A stretch of DNA of 64,000 nt. It comes from an uncultured Paracoccaceae bacterium (lineage in GTDB: Bacteria > Pseudomonadota > Alphaproteobacteria > Rhodobacterales > Rhodobacteraceae). Each line of letters starts with the position of its first letter. Positions within the stretch are counted from its first letter, which is position 1. Below the pieces are notes generated by a model. It searched no databases, was not told where the DNA came from, and was given only the letters and a program-made list of their open reading frames with translations. The DNA lies in NCBI GenBank assembly GCA_947496535.1, contig CANMDE010000010.1, positions 1 through 64,000 on the forward strand, given 5' to 3'. The position numbers were made by a program, and so were the translations under genes. This document shows, one piece after another, positions 9,061-17,708 of the stretch.

Positions 9061-9933
9061 ATGTTTCAGGGATCTCTCCCCGCCCTCGTCACGCCGTTTG
9101 CGAACGGCCAGGTTGACGTGGACGCGCTGAAAAAGCTTGTGAATTGGCACGTTGATCAGGGAAGCAATGGGTTGGTTCCTGTGGGCACGACCGGCGAAAG
9201 CCCGACCCTGACCCATGAAGAACATGATCTGGTCGTCGAAACAGTGGTGCAAGAGGCCGCCGGGCGTATTCCCGTGATTGCGGGGGCCGGGTCGAACAAC
9301 ACGGCCGAAACGGTGCGGCTTGTCACAGCGGCCAAGGCTGCCGGTGCGGATGCCGCCCTTGTCGTCACCCCCTATTACAACAAGCCTACCCAACGCGGCC
9401 TGATCGCCCACTTTACCGCTGCGGCAGAGTGCGGCCTGCCAATTATCATCTACAACATCCCGCCCCGGTCGGTCATCGACATGACCCCCGACACGATGGC
9501 GGAGCTGGCCGAACTTGAGATGATCGTGGGCGTCAAAGACGCCACCGCCGACCTGTCCCGCGTACCCGCCACACGGATGCGCTGCGGGCCGGAGTTTATC
9601 CAGCTGTCAGGCGAGGACGCGACAGCACTTGGGTTCAACGCCCATGGCGGGCGGGGATGCATCTCTGTCACCGCCAACATCGCCCCGCGGCTGTGTGCAG
9701 AGTTTCAGGAAAGCACACTGCAAGGGGACTACGAAACCGCTCTCAGCCAACTCGACCGGCTGATGCCGTTGCACGAGGCGGTTTTCACCGAACCGGGGCT
9801 GTGCGGGGCGAAATACGGAATGTCCTTGTTGGGTCTATGCAGCGACGAGGTGCGTTCCCCGCTGACAGGGCTGACTGACGCGACAAAAGACAAGATGCGG
9901 CACGCGATGGTGCATGCGGGGTTGTTGAATTAG
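9061..9933 (+). CDS. dapA: 4-hydroxy-tetrahydrodipicolinate synthase
   Basis: DapA condenses pyruvate with aspartate semialdehyde, the first committed step of the lysine/diaminopimelate branch. The 290-residue TIM-barrel protein has the substrate loop GTTGES (Thr43-Thr44), Tyr131 and Arg136 in IIYNIPPRS, and the Schiff-base Lys159 in VGVKDAT, each two residues earlier than in E. coli. The start at 9061 is chosen over an in-frame ATG at 9019 because MFQGSLPALVTPF is the family's usual N-terminus and AAGGAAG lies 8 bases upstream. Confidence 0.97.
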   Translation: MFQGSLPALVTPFANGQVDVDALKKLVNWHVDQGSNGLVPVGTTGESPTLTHEEHDLVVETVVQEAAGRIPVIAGAGSNNTAETVRLVTAAKAAGADAALVVTPYYNKPTQRGLIAHFTAAAECGLPIIIYNIPPRSVIDMTPDTMAELAELEMIVGVKDATADLSRVPATRMRCGPEFIQLSGEDATALGFNAHGGRGCISVTANIAPRLCAEFQESTLQGDYETALSQLDRLMPLHEAVFTEPGLCGAKYGMSLLGLCSDEVRSPLTGLTDATKDKMRHAMVHAGLLN

Positions 9934-10063
9934 TTGGATGCGGTCACCCACGCATGGGACGGATCATTTTACCCTTCTTTTTCCGGCTTGCGCACGGATG
10001 GCGATGTTTAATCGTCTTCAAGCAGCTTATTGCGGAATATTCGCCGGGCAAGCCACACGGTAG

Positions 10064-10080
10064 ATCACGCGCCGCGTGAT
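10064..10080. promoter_or_regulatory. Perfect palindrome before the 107-residue gene
   Basis: ATCACGCG-C-CGCGTGAT is a perfect 8-1-8 inverted repeat ending 17 bases before the ATG at 10098. It could be an operator or an RNA hairpin next to the ribosome binding site (AAGG at about 10086). It has no T-run, so it is unlikely to be a terminator for dapA. Confidence 0.5.
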
Positions 10081-10097
10081 TAAATAAGGCAACGCTG

Positions 10098-10421
10098 ATG
10101 GCAAAGAAATATAAATATGTCTCTCCGGAAGAAGTGCTGGCACTTGCTAGGCAGATGCACCGATCACCAGAGATACGAGCGATCTTTGATCGCGTAAAAG
10201 ATGATAAAGATTTCGTACCCGAAGAAGCAAGAGTAGTCTCTGGCTTTATTGAAGCTCGACGTTTGCAACTTCGTGCAGAAAAGCGGCGTGATTATGGTCG
10301 GCTAAGTTTGGTGGTGCCGTTGCTGAGACATTTAGCAAACGGAAAATGGTCCAGCTTGGATGACCCTAAAGTATTCGAATACCTCCGAGAAGGCCTGCCA
10401 ATGGAAGAAGAGAGTGAGTGA
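10098..10421 (+). CDS. Unrecognised small helical protein
   Basis: The 107-residue charged protein is probably all helical. It starts MAKKYKYVSPEEVLALARQ and ends in an acidic tail (EEESE). I do not recognise a family. The gene is AT-richer than dapA upstream and is preceded by a perfect palindrome at 10064-10080. The small size, charge and nearby palindrome would fit an autoregulated DNA-binding or antitoxin-like protein, but no helix-turn-helix or toxin partner is evident, so this remains speculation. Confidence 0.55.
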   Translation: MAKKYKYVSPEEVLALARQMHRSPEIRAIFDRVKDDKDFVPEEARVVSGFIEARRLQLRAEKRRDYGRLSLVVPLLRHLANGKWSSLDDPKVFEYLREGLPMEEESE

Positions 10422-10504
10422 CGCGGCAATATGATGGTGGCGCTCAGCTAACCCCATTGTTCAGCTATCTTAGGATGCCTGACGTCACCCATCCCGACTA
10501 AATC

Positions 10505-10606
10505 CTACCGTGCACCCGCCAAACCCACCAGCTTGGTCACAATCGGATGCGGCCACAGGTCACCGTCTTTCACCACCTGTTTGAAATAGGAAATCACCGA
10601 CATCAT
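10505..10606 (-). CDS. Possible 33-residue microprotein
   Basis: The frame reads MMSVISYFKQVVKDGDLWPH and continues to a LVGLAGAR terminus. It lies beyond the palindromic repeat at 10669-10715 from a second short frame (10723-10869). Both end with the same 12 bases, GGTGCACGGTAG. Codon usage looks natural, but length alone gives little support. It could be a remnant of a larger gene. Confidence 0.25.
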   Translation of the reverse strand: MMSVISYFKQVVKDGDLWPHPIVTKLVGLAGAR

Positions 10607-10668
10607 TGTCCTCTCGTCTGGTGCCATCACCTTACCTTTCAGGCAAGTCACGTCGCAAGGCTCACGTA

Positions 10669-10715
10669 GGGTGGGTGAAACCCACGCGCGGCAAAATGGC
10701 GGGTTTCACCCACCC
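10669..10715. repeat. REP-like palindromic element
   Basis: A perfect 15-base inverted repeat, GGGTGGGTGAAACCC at 10669-10683 and its complement at 10701-10715, encloses a 17-base spacer. The 'GTAGGGTGGGTGAAACCCAC' type is a dispersed intergenic palindrome seen in many bacteria. Only one copy was noticed in this window. It would form a very stable hairpin in either transcript. Confidence 0.75.
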
Positions 10716-10722
10716 GACCATG

Positions 10723-10869
10723 CTACCGTGCACCGACCAAATCCAACGGCTTGAACCACGCATTGTTCAACCGCCACAGCCCGAATGCCAGCGGAATAGC
10801 CGCCAAGCCGCCGATGACGTAGGCCAATGGTTCGTCCGCTGAGTTTTCGAACATCAGGTGTATAGGCAT
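10723..10869 (-). CDS. Possible small single-helix membrane protein
   Basis: The 48-residue frame has an acidic N-terminus (FENSADEP), a hydrophobic helix (LAYVIGGLAAIPLAFGLW) and a short tail ending PLDLVGAR. This composition would fit a small inner-membrane protein. It shares its last 12 bases with the short frame at 10505-10606 across a REP-like palindrome. No clear ribosome binding site supports the ATG at 10869. It may be real or a decayed fragment. Confidence 0.35.
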   Translation of the reverse strand: MPIHLMFENSADEPLAYVIGGLAAIPLAFGLWRLNNAWFKPLDLVGAR

Positions 10870-11002
10870 GGATACTCGCAAAGGTGGCAAACGGCTTCAT
10901 TCCTTAGAATAAGTCCAAAAAACCTGAAAATTATGATCAGATCGACTCACCCTAAACCTCATCTAAACGATGCCGAGAATAAAAACCTTGTCACACCTGA
11001 TC

Positions 11003-14000
11003 TCACCCACGTAAGCGGCGTTCAAACATCAGAACTCTCCGAACCGCAGTTGCGCCTTTTCCATTCATATCTCGAAAAAACATGTCTGGACTATTCTTTA
11101 ATTTGGCAAGTTTATTAGGCCCCATCCGTTGACCGGCCAAGGTGAAAGTTTTTGCCACTAGAGTCTTATCGGTTGGAAGCAGAGACACATGGTTCGACCC
11201 TGGATCACTCCGTATAGACTTTTCCCAATCAATAGCTTTGTACGTCAACTGGACATAAGATTTATTGCTATCCTTAAAGAACTGATTTGGTTGTTCACTG
11301 AGTTTTTTACGTTTTCGCGTGGATAGAAACGGATAACTTACCATTGAAAATGTTTTATAAAACAGGCTGTCCTGCGTTCTAGGAGCAGTGATAAGCCCAT
11401 TTCTAAATTTGGCGTTTTTGTTTTTCTGTCGCTTGGCTTTTCGTTGGTGATTTCGTTTGGCCCCTTTCGGTGCCCAAGTATCATAGGCCTGCATAATTGC
11501 ATCAAATTCATCGCTGCTAATCACGTCTAAGATATCGTCATCTCGAGAAACAAGTGGTTCAAAGAGCAACCCGTCATCCCGTCCTAAATATTCTTTTGCT
11601 AGGCTTGCATTGGTTTGCGCGACACTATCAAGAACTGATTGACGCTGCATATTAGTTAGGAGGTTTAATTTGCAGTTTGACAAACCATTGCGCTTACGAA
11701 GTTGGGAAACTCTTTGACCTGCATCTTCGATAAAGTTGAAGTATGCATTCCGATCAGGCCAAGTATTCTTGTTCAACCTGCGGATCAAGTTTACGTGCGC
11801 GGTTCCAAAAGGAAAGCGATTCTCTTGCTCGGCCTCTGGCCGGGGCAGATCAGTGTAGTCTTGCAGTTGGGCTAGCTCCAGAAAGTCACTTATTATATCA
11901 TCGTCTTTTAACCGTGCTCTATCGTAAACACCGATATGTATTTTTGATTTATCTACTACGGTCTCCCAAAGCTTCATCTGGCCGTAATAATTCAGCCGGT
12001 TACGTGTTTGATCAGTTTTTAACCACTCCTCTATCGGAGTATCTACACGCCCAACGGCACCGCCAGCAACAAATTCAGCGTATTGCGAATTGGACCAGTC
12101 GTCTTGCCGGCGTAGATAAGTTACAATTTCAACATCATAGTCAGAAAAATGGCGTGCGAGCTCTATAGCGTTGGAATTGAGAAAATACGCTTCAGAAGAT
12201 AGAATAACAGTGTGTATTCGGTTTTCCGTTAGCGCAATGGCGGCATCGACATGTTCTTTCAGTTTGGACTTCCCCTGAACCGCCTCAGCGACGAAATCCG
12301 CATGTCCTGCCTGTTTGTGCGGCCGTGTTTGTTGCCAAAACAGACCTACTTCAGGCACATACAATCCACCTCTTAATAACGCTGCCCGGTTTTTCTCAAG
12401 AAAATGTTGAATAAATGTAGACCCTGTCTTTGTTGAGCCAATATGAATTATCAACCGTGGCTTCTTTTCTAAGTTCTGGCCTTTCGGGATATCCTCGCTT
12501 TTGGTTGTGACTAGATCGTTACGAGCATAGAGTGACAAAGCTTCTTGCAATTGCTGTTCGACCTCTGTCTTTGGGACGTGAAGCATTTCAGCAATGTAGT
12601 CCACCTGTAGAATCGACTTCGTCCGAGCAGCTATCTCAAACATATCCCAACGGAACGCACACAGCGCCGCCAAGGCAAGGAAAAGACGGTTTTGTTCGGC
12701 TGCAATCTCTCTAAACTGGCTAATTGAACATCGCTTGATACCATCTAGATTATCAGTTTTGTCCAAATGAAAGGCATGCCGCAATTTATTGATGACTGCG
12801 GTATCGCCATGCATCTCAACCATCTTATACAGAAGATTTCGCCATTTTGCCATCAGCAAAGCATGCATCATCTGGTAAGTCGCGACTGCTTCAGATGGCG
12901 TTCCCTTTAACTCATTAATAACCTCATATATATTATCTAAAAACATATCCATATCAGCATCTGTTCGCTCTTGGCCGGTGATGCTGGATACGCGCTGCCT
13001 ATATCCTATTCCTGGTATGGGTAAAGAATAGATATGATTTGCAAGTCTTTGTGCTTTACAGACAAAAGCGCGTTCTTCCCACTTTCGTGTCAGAAACAGA
13101 ATATCATTTTCCTTGAGGAATTCAGCTGAATACAAAAACTGCCAGCAATGCCAGCTTTGCAGTATTTCTGGATCAATACTAGCGTTTAAGTAGCTACGAT
13201 CCAGCCTAAAGTACTTTTCTTTACCATCAGGTTTCGCAGTTTTAGGAGAGTGTCCATCCTTGAAGCTCCATTTTTGGACACGAACCATTTCCGCTTTGTT
13301 TTCTATAGCAGCATCATATGCCCGCTCCAAAACATCGGAACTCAAAAAGAGGTCATCGGAATCAATAAAAAATACAAAATCACCCTTCGCCGCCTGAATA
13401 CCAAGGTTTCTGGCTGGTCCTAGTCCGATATTATTATCCAAAACAATATGGTTGATGCGATTGTCGTCTTGTGCGACTAAATCCGTGATATGAGCGCTAT
13501 TATCAGGTGACGCATCATTAATAACTATTATCTCTATATCTGTGAAAGTTTGTCTCTGAATTGACTTCAGGCATTCCTCTAAGTATTGAGAAACATCGTA
13601 GACTGGTACAATTACAGAAATTTTTGGGTTGGCTGGCAAGGTAAGAGCCTTGCTGTTATCTCTGACTGGTCTATGCTCAACGATGTAATCAATTGCATCT
13701 TCAACTTCACTGGGAACTGGGCAGTTAGGGACATGGTAGATCGTGTACCAAATGTAGAAGTAGTAGAATATCTCTTCCAGAGACCGCTTCCTTCCACGGT
13801 GAGGAATTTCCTGACGATCATCGGTCAGGCCCCAACCTGAATAAAAAGCAGCGCCAAAACAGACAACCTCCTTACCAGCAAAAAGCGCCTCTAAACCAAT
13901 CTGCGATGACCCAACATAGACTTTATCGACATATGGAAATATGCAGTACGGATTAATGGGATCACGCATCATAACTACACGGCCGACGTCTTCCAGATGA

Positions 14001-14800
14001 CTAAAATAACCAGTACGCTTGCCTTTTCCCCAGTGTGTGTCGGGGTGTGTTTTAACTATTATTTGCGCGTCCGGGTTTTCTTGGATCGCTGCTAAAAGCA
14101 TTTTTTGAAAATCGTTTTCAGTTAGTTTTCCGTAAATAGTTGACGCATCAGCAAAAGCTTGATCGCAAACTAAAACCCGACGCTCGTAGGAGCCTGACAT
14201 AACAGGATCTATAATGGGTTGTGAGTTGTATTTAGATACTTTTTGTTCGACAAGCCGGTCAATAGCTTTTCTGGACCGTAGCAATTCCTTTTCGGAAGGT
14301 TCATCAGAACTATTCAAACGATTTATCAGCCGGTTAGGAAAATCCGACATGAAGTAGTTCGAAATATCATCGTAAACATACCCTAGGCAGGCCAGCGTGG
14401 GGTCATTTTCCTTAAAGGCTTCTGACCAGCTATGTGACGTTGCCAAAAAACCCTGTTCGAAGAATAATAGAGTGTCTCCTGGTTGATATGACTGCAGCGC
14501 TCGGACTCCCCCACCATGACTCTTCTGAGAGTCTTGATAAATTGTACCCAAAAGCATGTAGTGCTGGCTGTTTCCGTGCCCTTTATCATCAAGGCTTAAT
14601 GCATTTGGAAACAGCTTTCGGAGATTTGCGCCATATTTTTTCGACATATTGGAGCCAAGATAGCCAACATTCCAAGCCGCATAACGGTTGCTGAGAACCC
14701 ACTCTCGGATATCAAATTTGGCATCCAGAACACCTTCTTTTTTTCGCAACTGCAGGTGGTCGTCAAACTTTTCGAACGCGATGCGGTTTTCTTCAGTCAT
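11003..14800 (-). CDS. Tri-domain capsule synthesis, GT2 and sulfotransferase-like protein
   Basis: The 1265-residue protein appears to join three enzymes. Residues about 70-385 resemble the Kps capsule-synthesis domain, which in KpsC/KpsS transfers Kdo: IIVKTHPDTHWGKGK, then YVGSSQIGLEALFAGKEVVCFG and FYSGWGLTDDR. Residues about 390-690 are a GT2 glycosyltransferase, with ISVIVPVYDVSQYLEECL, INDASPDNS and DxD-type FFIDSDD near 477. Residues about 778-1110 are sulfotransferase-like, with IIHIGSTKTGSTFIQHF as the PAPS loop. The basic C-terminal tail (about 1140-1265) carries two copies of a 'KL...P..FF+D' motif (PNQFFKDSNKS and PDMFFRDMNGK). The gene is AT-rich and lies 39 bases after a GT4 gene. 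It probably builds and sulfates a surface glycan; the sugar and acceptor are unknown. Confidence 0.82.
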   Translation of the reverse strand: MTEENRIAFEKFDDHLQLRKKEGVLDAKFDIREWVLSNRYAAWNVGYLGSNMSKKYGANLRKLFPNALSLDDKGHGNSQHYMLLGTIYQDSQKSHGGGVRALQSYQPGDTLLFFEQGFLATSHSWSEAFKENDPTLACLGYVYDDISNYFMSDFPNRLINRLNSSDEPSEKELLRSRKAIDRLVEQKVSKYNSQPIIDPVMSGSYERRVLVCDQAFADASTIYGKLTENDFQKMLLAAIQENPDAQIIVKTHPDTHWGKGKRTGYFSHLEDVGRVVMMRDPINPYCIFPYVDKVYVGSSQIGLEALFAGKEVVCFGAAFYSGWGLTDDRQEIPHRGRKRSLEEIFYYFYIWYTIYHVPNCPVPSEVEDAIDYIVEHRPVRDNSKALTLPANPKISVIVPVYDVSQYLEECLKSIQRQTFTDIEIIVINDASPDNSAHITDLVAQDDNRINHIVLDNNIGLGPARNLGIQAAKGDFVFFIDSDDLFLSSDVLERAYDAAIENKAEMVRVQKWSFKDGHSPKTAKPDGKEKYFRLDRSYLNASIDPEILQSWHCWQFLYSAEFLKENDILFLTRKWEERAFVCKAQRLANHIYSLPIPGIGYRQRVSSITGQERTDADMDMFLDNIYEVINELKGTPSEAVATYQMMHALLMAKWRNLLYKMVEMHGDTAVINKLRHAFHLDKTDNLDGIKRCSISQFREIAAEQNRLFLALAALCAFRWDMFEIAARTKSILQVDYIAEMLHVPKTEVEQQLQEALSLYARNDLVTTKSEDIPKGQNLEKKPRLIIHIGSTKTGSTFIQHFLEKNRAALLRGGLYVPEVGLFWQQTRPHKQAGHADFVAEAVQGKSKLKEHVDAAIALTENRIHTVILSSEAYFLNSNAIELARHFSDYDVEIVTYLRRQDDWSNSQYAEFVAGGAVGRVDTPIEEWLKTDQTRNRLNYYGQMKLWETVVDKSKIHIGVYDRARLKDDDIISDFLELAQLQDYTDLPRPEAEQENRFPFGTAHVNLIRRLNKNTWPDRNAYFNFIEDAGQRVSQLRKRNGLSNCKLNLLTNMQRQSVLDSVAQTNASLAKEYLGRDDGLLFEPLVSRDDDILDVISSDEFDAIMQAYDTWAPKGAKRNHQRKAKRQKNKNAKFRNGLITAPRTQDSLFYKTFSMVSYPFLSTRKRKKLSEQPNQFFKDSNKSYVQLTYKAIDWEKSIRSDPGSNHVSLLPTDKTLVAKTFTLAGQRMGPNKLAKLKNSPDMFFRDMNGKGATAVRRVLMFERRLRG

Positions 14801-14839
14801 GCAAGTCCCGTTTCTCTACGTGGGTATGTCAAGTCTTGG

Positions 14840-15988
14840 TCAGCCATCAATCAGTTGGTCGAGAGTGTGTAAGGCGCGGGTTTCGCTACTTGTTGCAATA
14901 ACAGCAGGACCGGCACGCACCGCTGCATTGAATACCTTTTCCCAGGCATCGAATACGATTGAATTGGAGTACAATGCATCAAATCTCTGTTTGGCCTCTG
15001 CACCCATCCGAACCCGAGCATCCTCGTCACTCATCAACTCATCAAGACAAGATGCGAGGCAGCCAGTTTCTAAGTTGCTAGCTGCGAGGCGTCCATTTAC
15101 TCCATCAACAATCTGTTCGTTGATACCATTACAAGCGGCGTAGCCAACAAGCGGCATCCCGTGGGTCATAGCCTCGAGTGATGCCATGGGAAACCCCTCA
15201 AAAAGGGATGGCATTACAAATAGCTGAGCTTTTTCCAGCTTGGAATAGGGATCTGTAGAACGGCCTAAAAACTCTACTTGGCGTGCAATACCCTTAACCT
15301 TAGAGAGTTTACGTAATTCATCTTTGAGGGGGCCATCGCCGAGAATTTGTAAGGTCCAATCCTTATGTTTGCTAGCAATCAGGGAAAACTCACCTATCAA
15401 CTGGGCAATATTCTTCCGTGGAACAAGTCCTGCTACCGCAATGAGATACTTGCGCACGCCTCCCTTCGGATCACTCGGCTTTCTTGCCGTCATTACTGTA
15501 TTTGGTATAACGTCGACTCTATCCCTCAAGTAACCTGGAATAGTGTCCTTGAATTTAGACGTTAATAGATGAATACGCGTAGCCCCGACGAGCGCGGCCT
15601 GCCGTTCGCCATCGGTAAAAGTACCAACCCGAACTGGAAAGTGAGGATCGATATGCTCTGATAGAACTATGGGGACGCCAATTTTGTGTGCCGCAACCAC
15701 ATATTGCAGTAGCATGCGGTTCAGGTGAAGCCCAACAATCAAATCCGGGCTTGCTTCTGCTAAGGCCACTGCCATCTGATAGTTCGATTTATGGTTGTTC
15801 CCTTCGGGAAGATAACGCAGTTTTACATCATGATCTAAGGGCCAAACCGATGGGCGATGAGCGTCATCAAACGTGTATACATTAACCTCATGACCCCTCC
15901 TCGCCATTGAGTTAGCCATGAGGTGCCCCACGTTCTCAGTGCCGCCGCGACTCTGTGTAATCCATGGGACTATGAATGAAATTTTCAT
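14840..15988 (-). CDS. GT4-family glycosyltransferase
   Basis: The 382-residue GT-B enzyme begins MKISFIVPWITQSRGGTENV, the glycine-rich acceptor loop of GT4 enzymes. It contains a VAGLVPRKNIAQLIGEF segment, LQILGDGPLKDELRK, and the donor-binding PSLFEGFPMASLEAMTHGMP with its EX7E-type glutamates. It transfers a nucleotide-activated sugar, probably to a lipid-linked or surface polysaccharide. The start at 15988 is preferred over an upstream in-frame codon because GGAGGAG precedes it by 8 bases and the fold starts there. It is the first gene of a two-gene operon with the tri-domain protein. Its base composition is lower in G+C than the flanking core genes. Confidence 0.88.
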   Translation of the reverse strand: MKISFIVPWITQSRGGTENVGHLMANSMARRGHEVNVYTFDDAHRPSVWPLDHDVKLRYLPEGNNHKSNYQMAVALAEASPDLIVGLHLNRMLLQYVVAAHKIGVPIVLSEHIDPHFPVRVGTFTDGERQAALVGATRIHLLTSKFKDTIPGYLRDRVDVIPNTVMTARKPSDPKGGVRKYLIAVAGLVPRKNIAQLIGEFSLIASKHKDWTLQILGDGPLKDELRKLSKVKGIARQVEFLGRSTDPYSKLEKAQLFVMPSLFEGFPMASLEAMTHGMPLVGYAACNGINEQIVDGVNGRLAASNLETGCLASCLDELMSDEDARVRMGAEAKQRFDALYSNSIVFDAWEKVFNAAVRAGPAVIATSSETRALHTLDQLIDG

Positions 15989-17037
15989 TTGCTTACTCCT
16001 CCAAAGGGAAAACGTGAAAAGTAAAGAACATAAATGTACGCATTTCTTTTGGCAGGCGGTCCCATACAGCCCAAGAGATTGTCTGTTGTTTGATTGAATG
16101 ACATTCAAACCTCAATAGCCGACATCGTTTTTTGATCATCTCTGGATACGGCTCATCCATTGGTTTCTTTGATAGCTTACATGACCTTGAGGTCTTCATC
16201 CATGCCTATGCCGCGTTTGCCAATCAACGATGTCTGGTCGACCTTATCGTAACCGCCTTTGAACATAAACTGTGCACCATGTGCTCCGGAGATTTGGGCA
16301 ACATGCCCCGAGTTCATCTGTGAGTGCTCGAGACTCCCAAGCCGGCTGGTTCCGGCTGTTGGCACGGTGGGGGCACTGAGTGGACCAATATCGGCCTTAT
16401 ACATGTGTCTAGACATCTCTCAGGAGGGCTTAGATGTGCGTATGCCTTAAACGGACGGTAATGACAGCACCATTGCGCTGAATTTGGCATTGCATCAGCA
16501 TTTCTTGGGGATGGCTACCTTAACAATCTGGTATTTGCAATTTTGCCTCTGTGACAAGGATGTCATGTCGAAATATCACGTGATCCAGATGAAAAGCTCT
16601 GTTAGTGGATCATGAACAGCAAGTGTAGGACAATATCACTTTTGAAAGGTGCGCAGTTCCTGAAAATACGTTGCATCGCGTGCCGTCAACTATATCAGTG
16701 CGATGGCGTTTCATGTCGCAACTTTCCAGAAGCCCTCGCAGAGTGTGGTGTCGCTGTTGATCACGCTACGCTGGACACAGGGTTGTAAACTATGTGTCCT
16801 TGATTGCCCTGTTTGCGCAACGTCAAGTGGCATTTGCGGCAGCGGCCAAAACTCAGAAAAACTGCGCAGATTGCTGGGTTTCCCCAGATCCTGATCCGCA
16901 TCGGAAAAGCCAAAAAGGAACAACCACCAACCGTCCGCCGGGACATTTTTGACGTGATCCTGTAACTGCAGTTGATGTATGCGTTTAAGCCAATACTGAG
17001 CAGTCTGACAGATCACAAAAGGGGATGGACCGAACCA
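15989..17037. other. Gene-poor stretch, nothing recognised
   Basis: About 1 kb between the GT4 gene and the GFA gene holds only short open frames, none longer than about 100 codons, and none matches a family I know. There is no clear tRNA, repeat or terminator. The promoter of the polysaccharide operon should lie at its left end, upstream of 15988. The stretch may be decayed DNA at the edge of the transferred polysaccharide locus. Confidence 0.5.
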
Positions 17038-17454
17038 ATGCCTAAGGAAATCTTCGCGTCTTGTCTTTGCGGTCAGGTCCAGCTGTCATGCGGCGAGCCC
17101 GTCGGGACGGGAAGCTATTGCCATTGCGAGGACTGCCGAAAATCCACTGGTAGCGCGTTCAGCGTCGCGATCCCCTTCAGGGACGACCAGTTTCGTGTGG
17201 TCAAGGGTCGGATCGGTTCGTTCACCAAACATGCCGACAGCGGAAATGAACTGACACGTAATTTTTGCCTCGATTGCGGGTCTCCGCTCTTCGGGACATC
17301 CCCACAACATCCGGGCTTGGTCTACGTCAAGGCGGGGGTGCTCGACGATCAATCGCTCGTCCGACCGACGCATCAGAGTTGGTGCCAGTCAAAGGTCGAA
17401 TGGTCACAGATTGATGCAACGCTTTCATCCTATTCCAGAGGGAAGACGGGTTAG
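17038..17454 (+). CDS. GFA/CENP-V-family zinc protein
   Basis: The 138-residue protein has the Mss4-like zinc pattern of GFA (glutathione-dependent formaldehyde-activating) proteins: SCLCGQVQLSCGEP, then YCHCEDCRKSTGSAFS, and NFCLDCGSPLFG for the second zinc. The founding member binds the glutathione-formaldehyde adduct, but most relatives have no proven activity. The start at 17038 fits the family N-terminus; an open frame extends 22 codons upstream without a family match. The gene stands alone. Confidence 0.85.
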   Translation: MPKEIFASCLCGQVQLSCGEPVGTGSYCHCEDCRKSTGSAFSVAIPFRDDQFRVVKGRIGSFTKHADSGNELTRNFCLDCGSPLFGTSPQHPGLVYVKAGVLDDQSLVRPTHQSWCQSKVEWSQIDATLSSYSRGKTG

Positions 17455-17708
17455 AGGGTCACAAAACCTCTGGGGCGGGCGTTCGCGCTGGGCTGATCAG
17501 GATATTGATAGCCGGCCGATGATCGCCGAAATCCTTAACGCCTCATTCACACTTCCACCGCTCGTATCGTTAACCATGTCAAAGTCGGGCAAAAGCCCGA
17601 CGGATGCCCGACGTGCGGCCGACCGGTTTGTTGCCAGCTTTTACTGACGATTCGCACAAGTGTTAACGCCGCGGGCGGAAAATCGTGCGCGCACCCACCG
17701 TACGTTGC

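Noticed and set aside
16177..16416. A 79-codon minus-strand frame in the gene-poor region
   Set aside because: No ribosome site or family resemblance, and the opposite strand is equally open.
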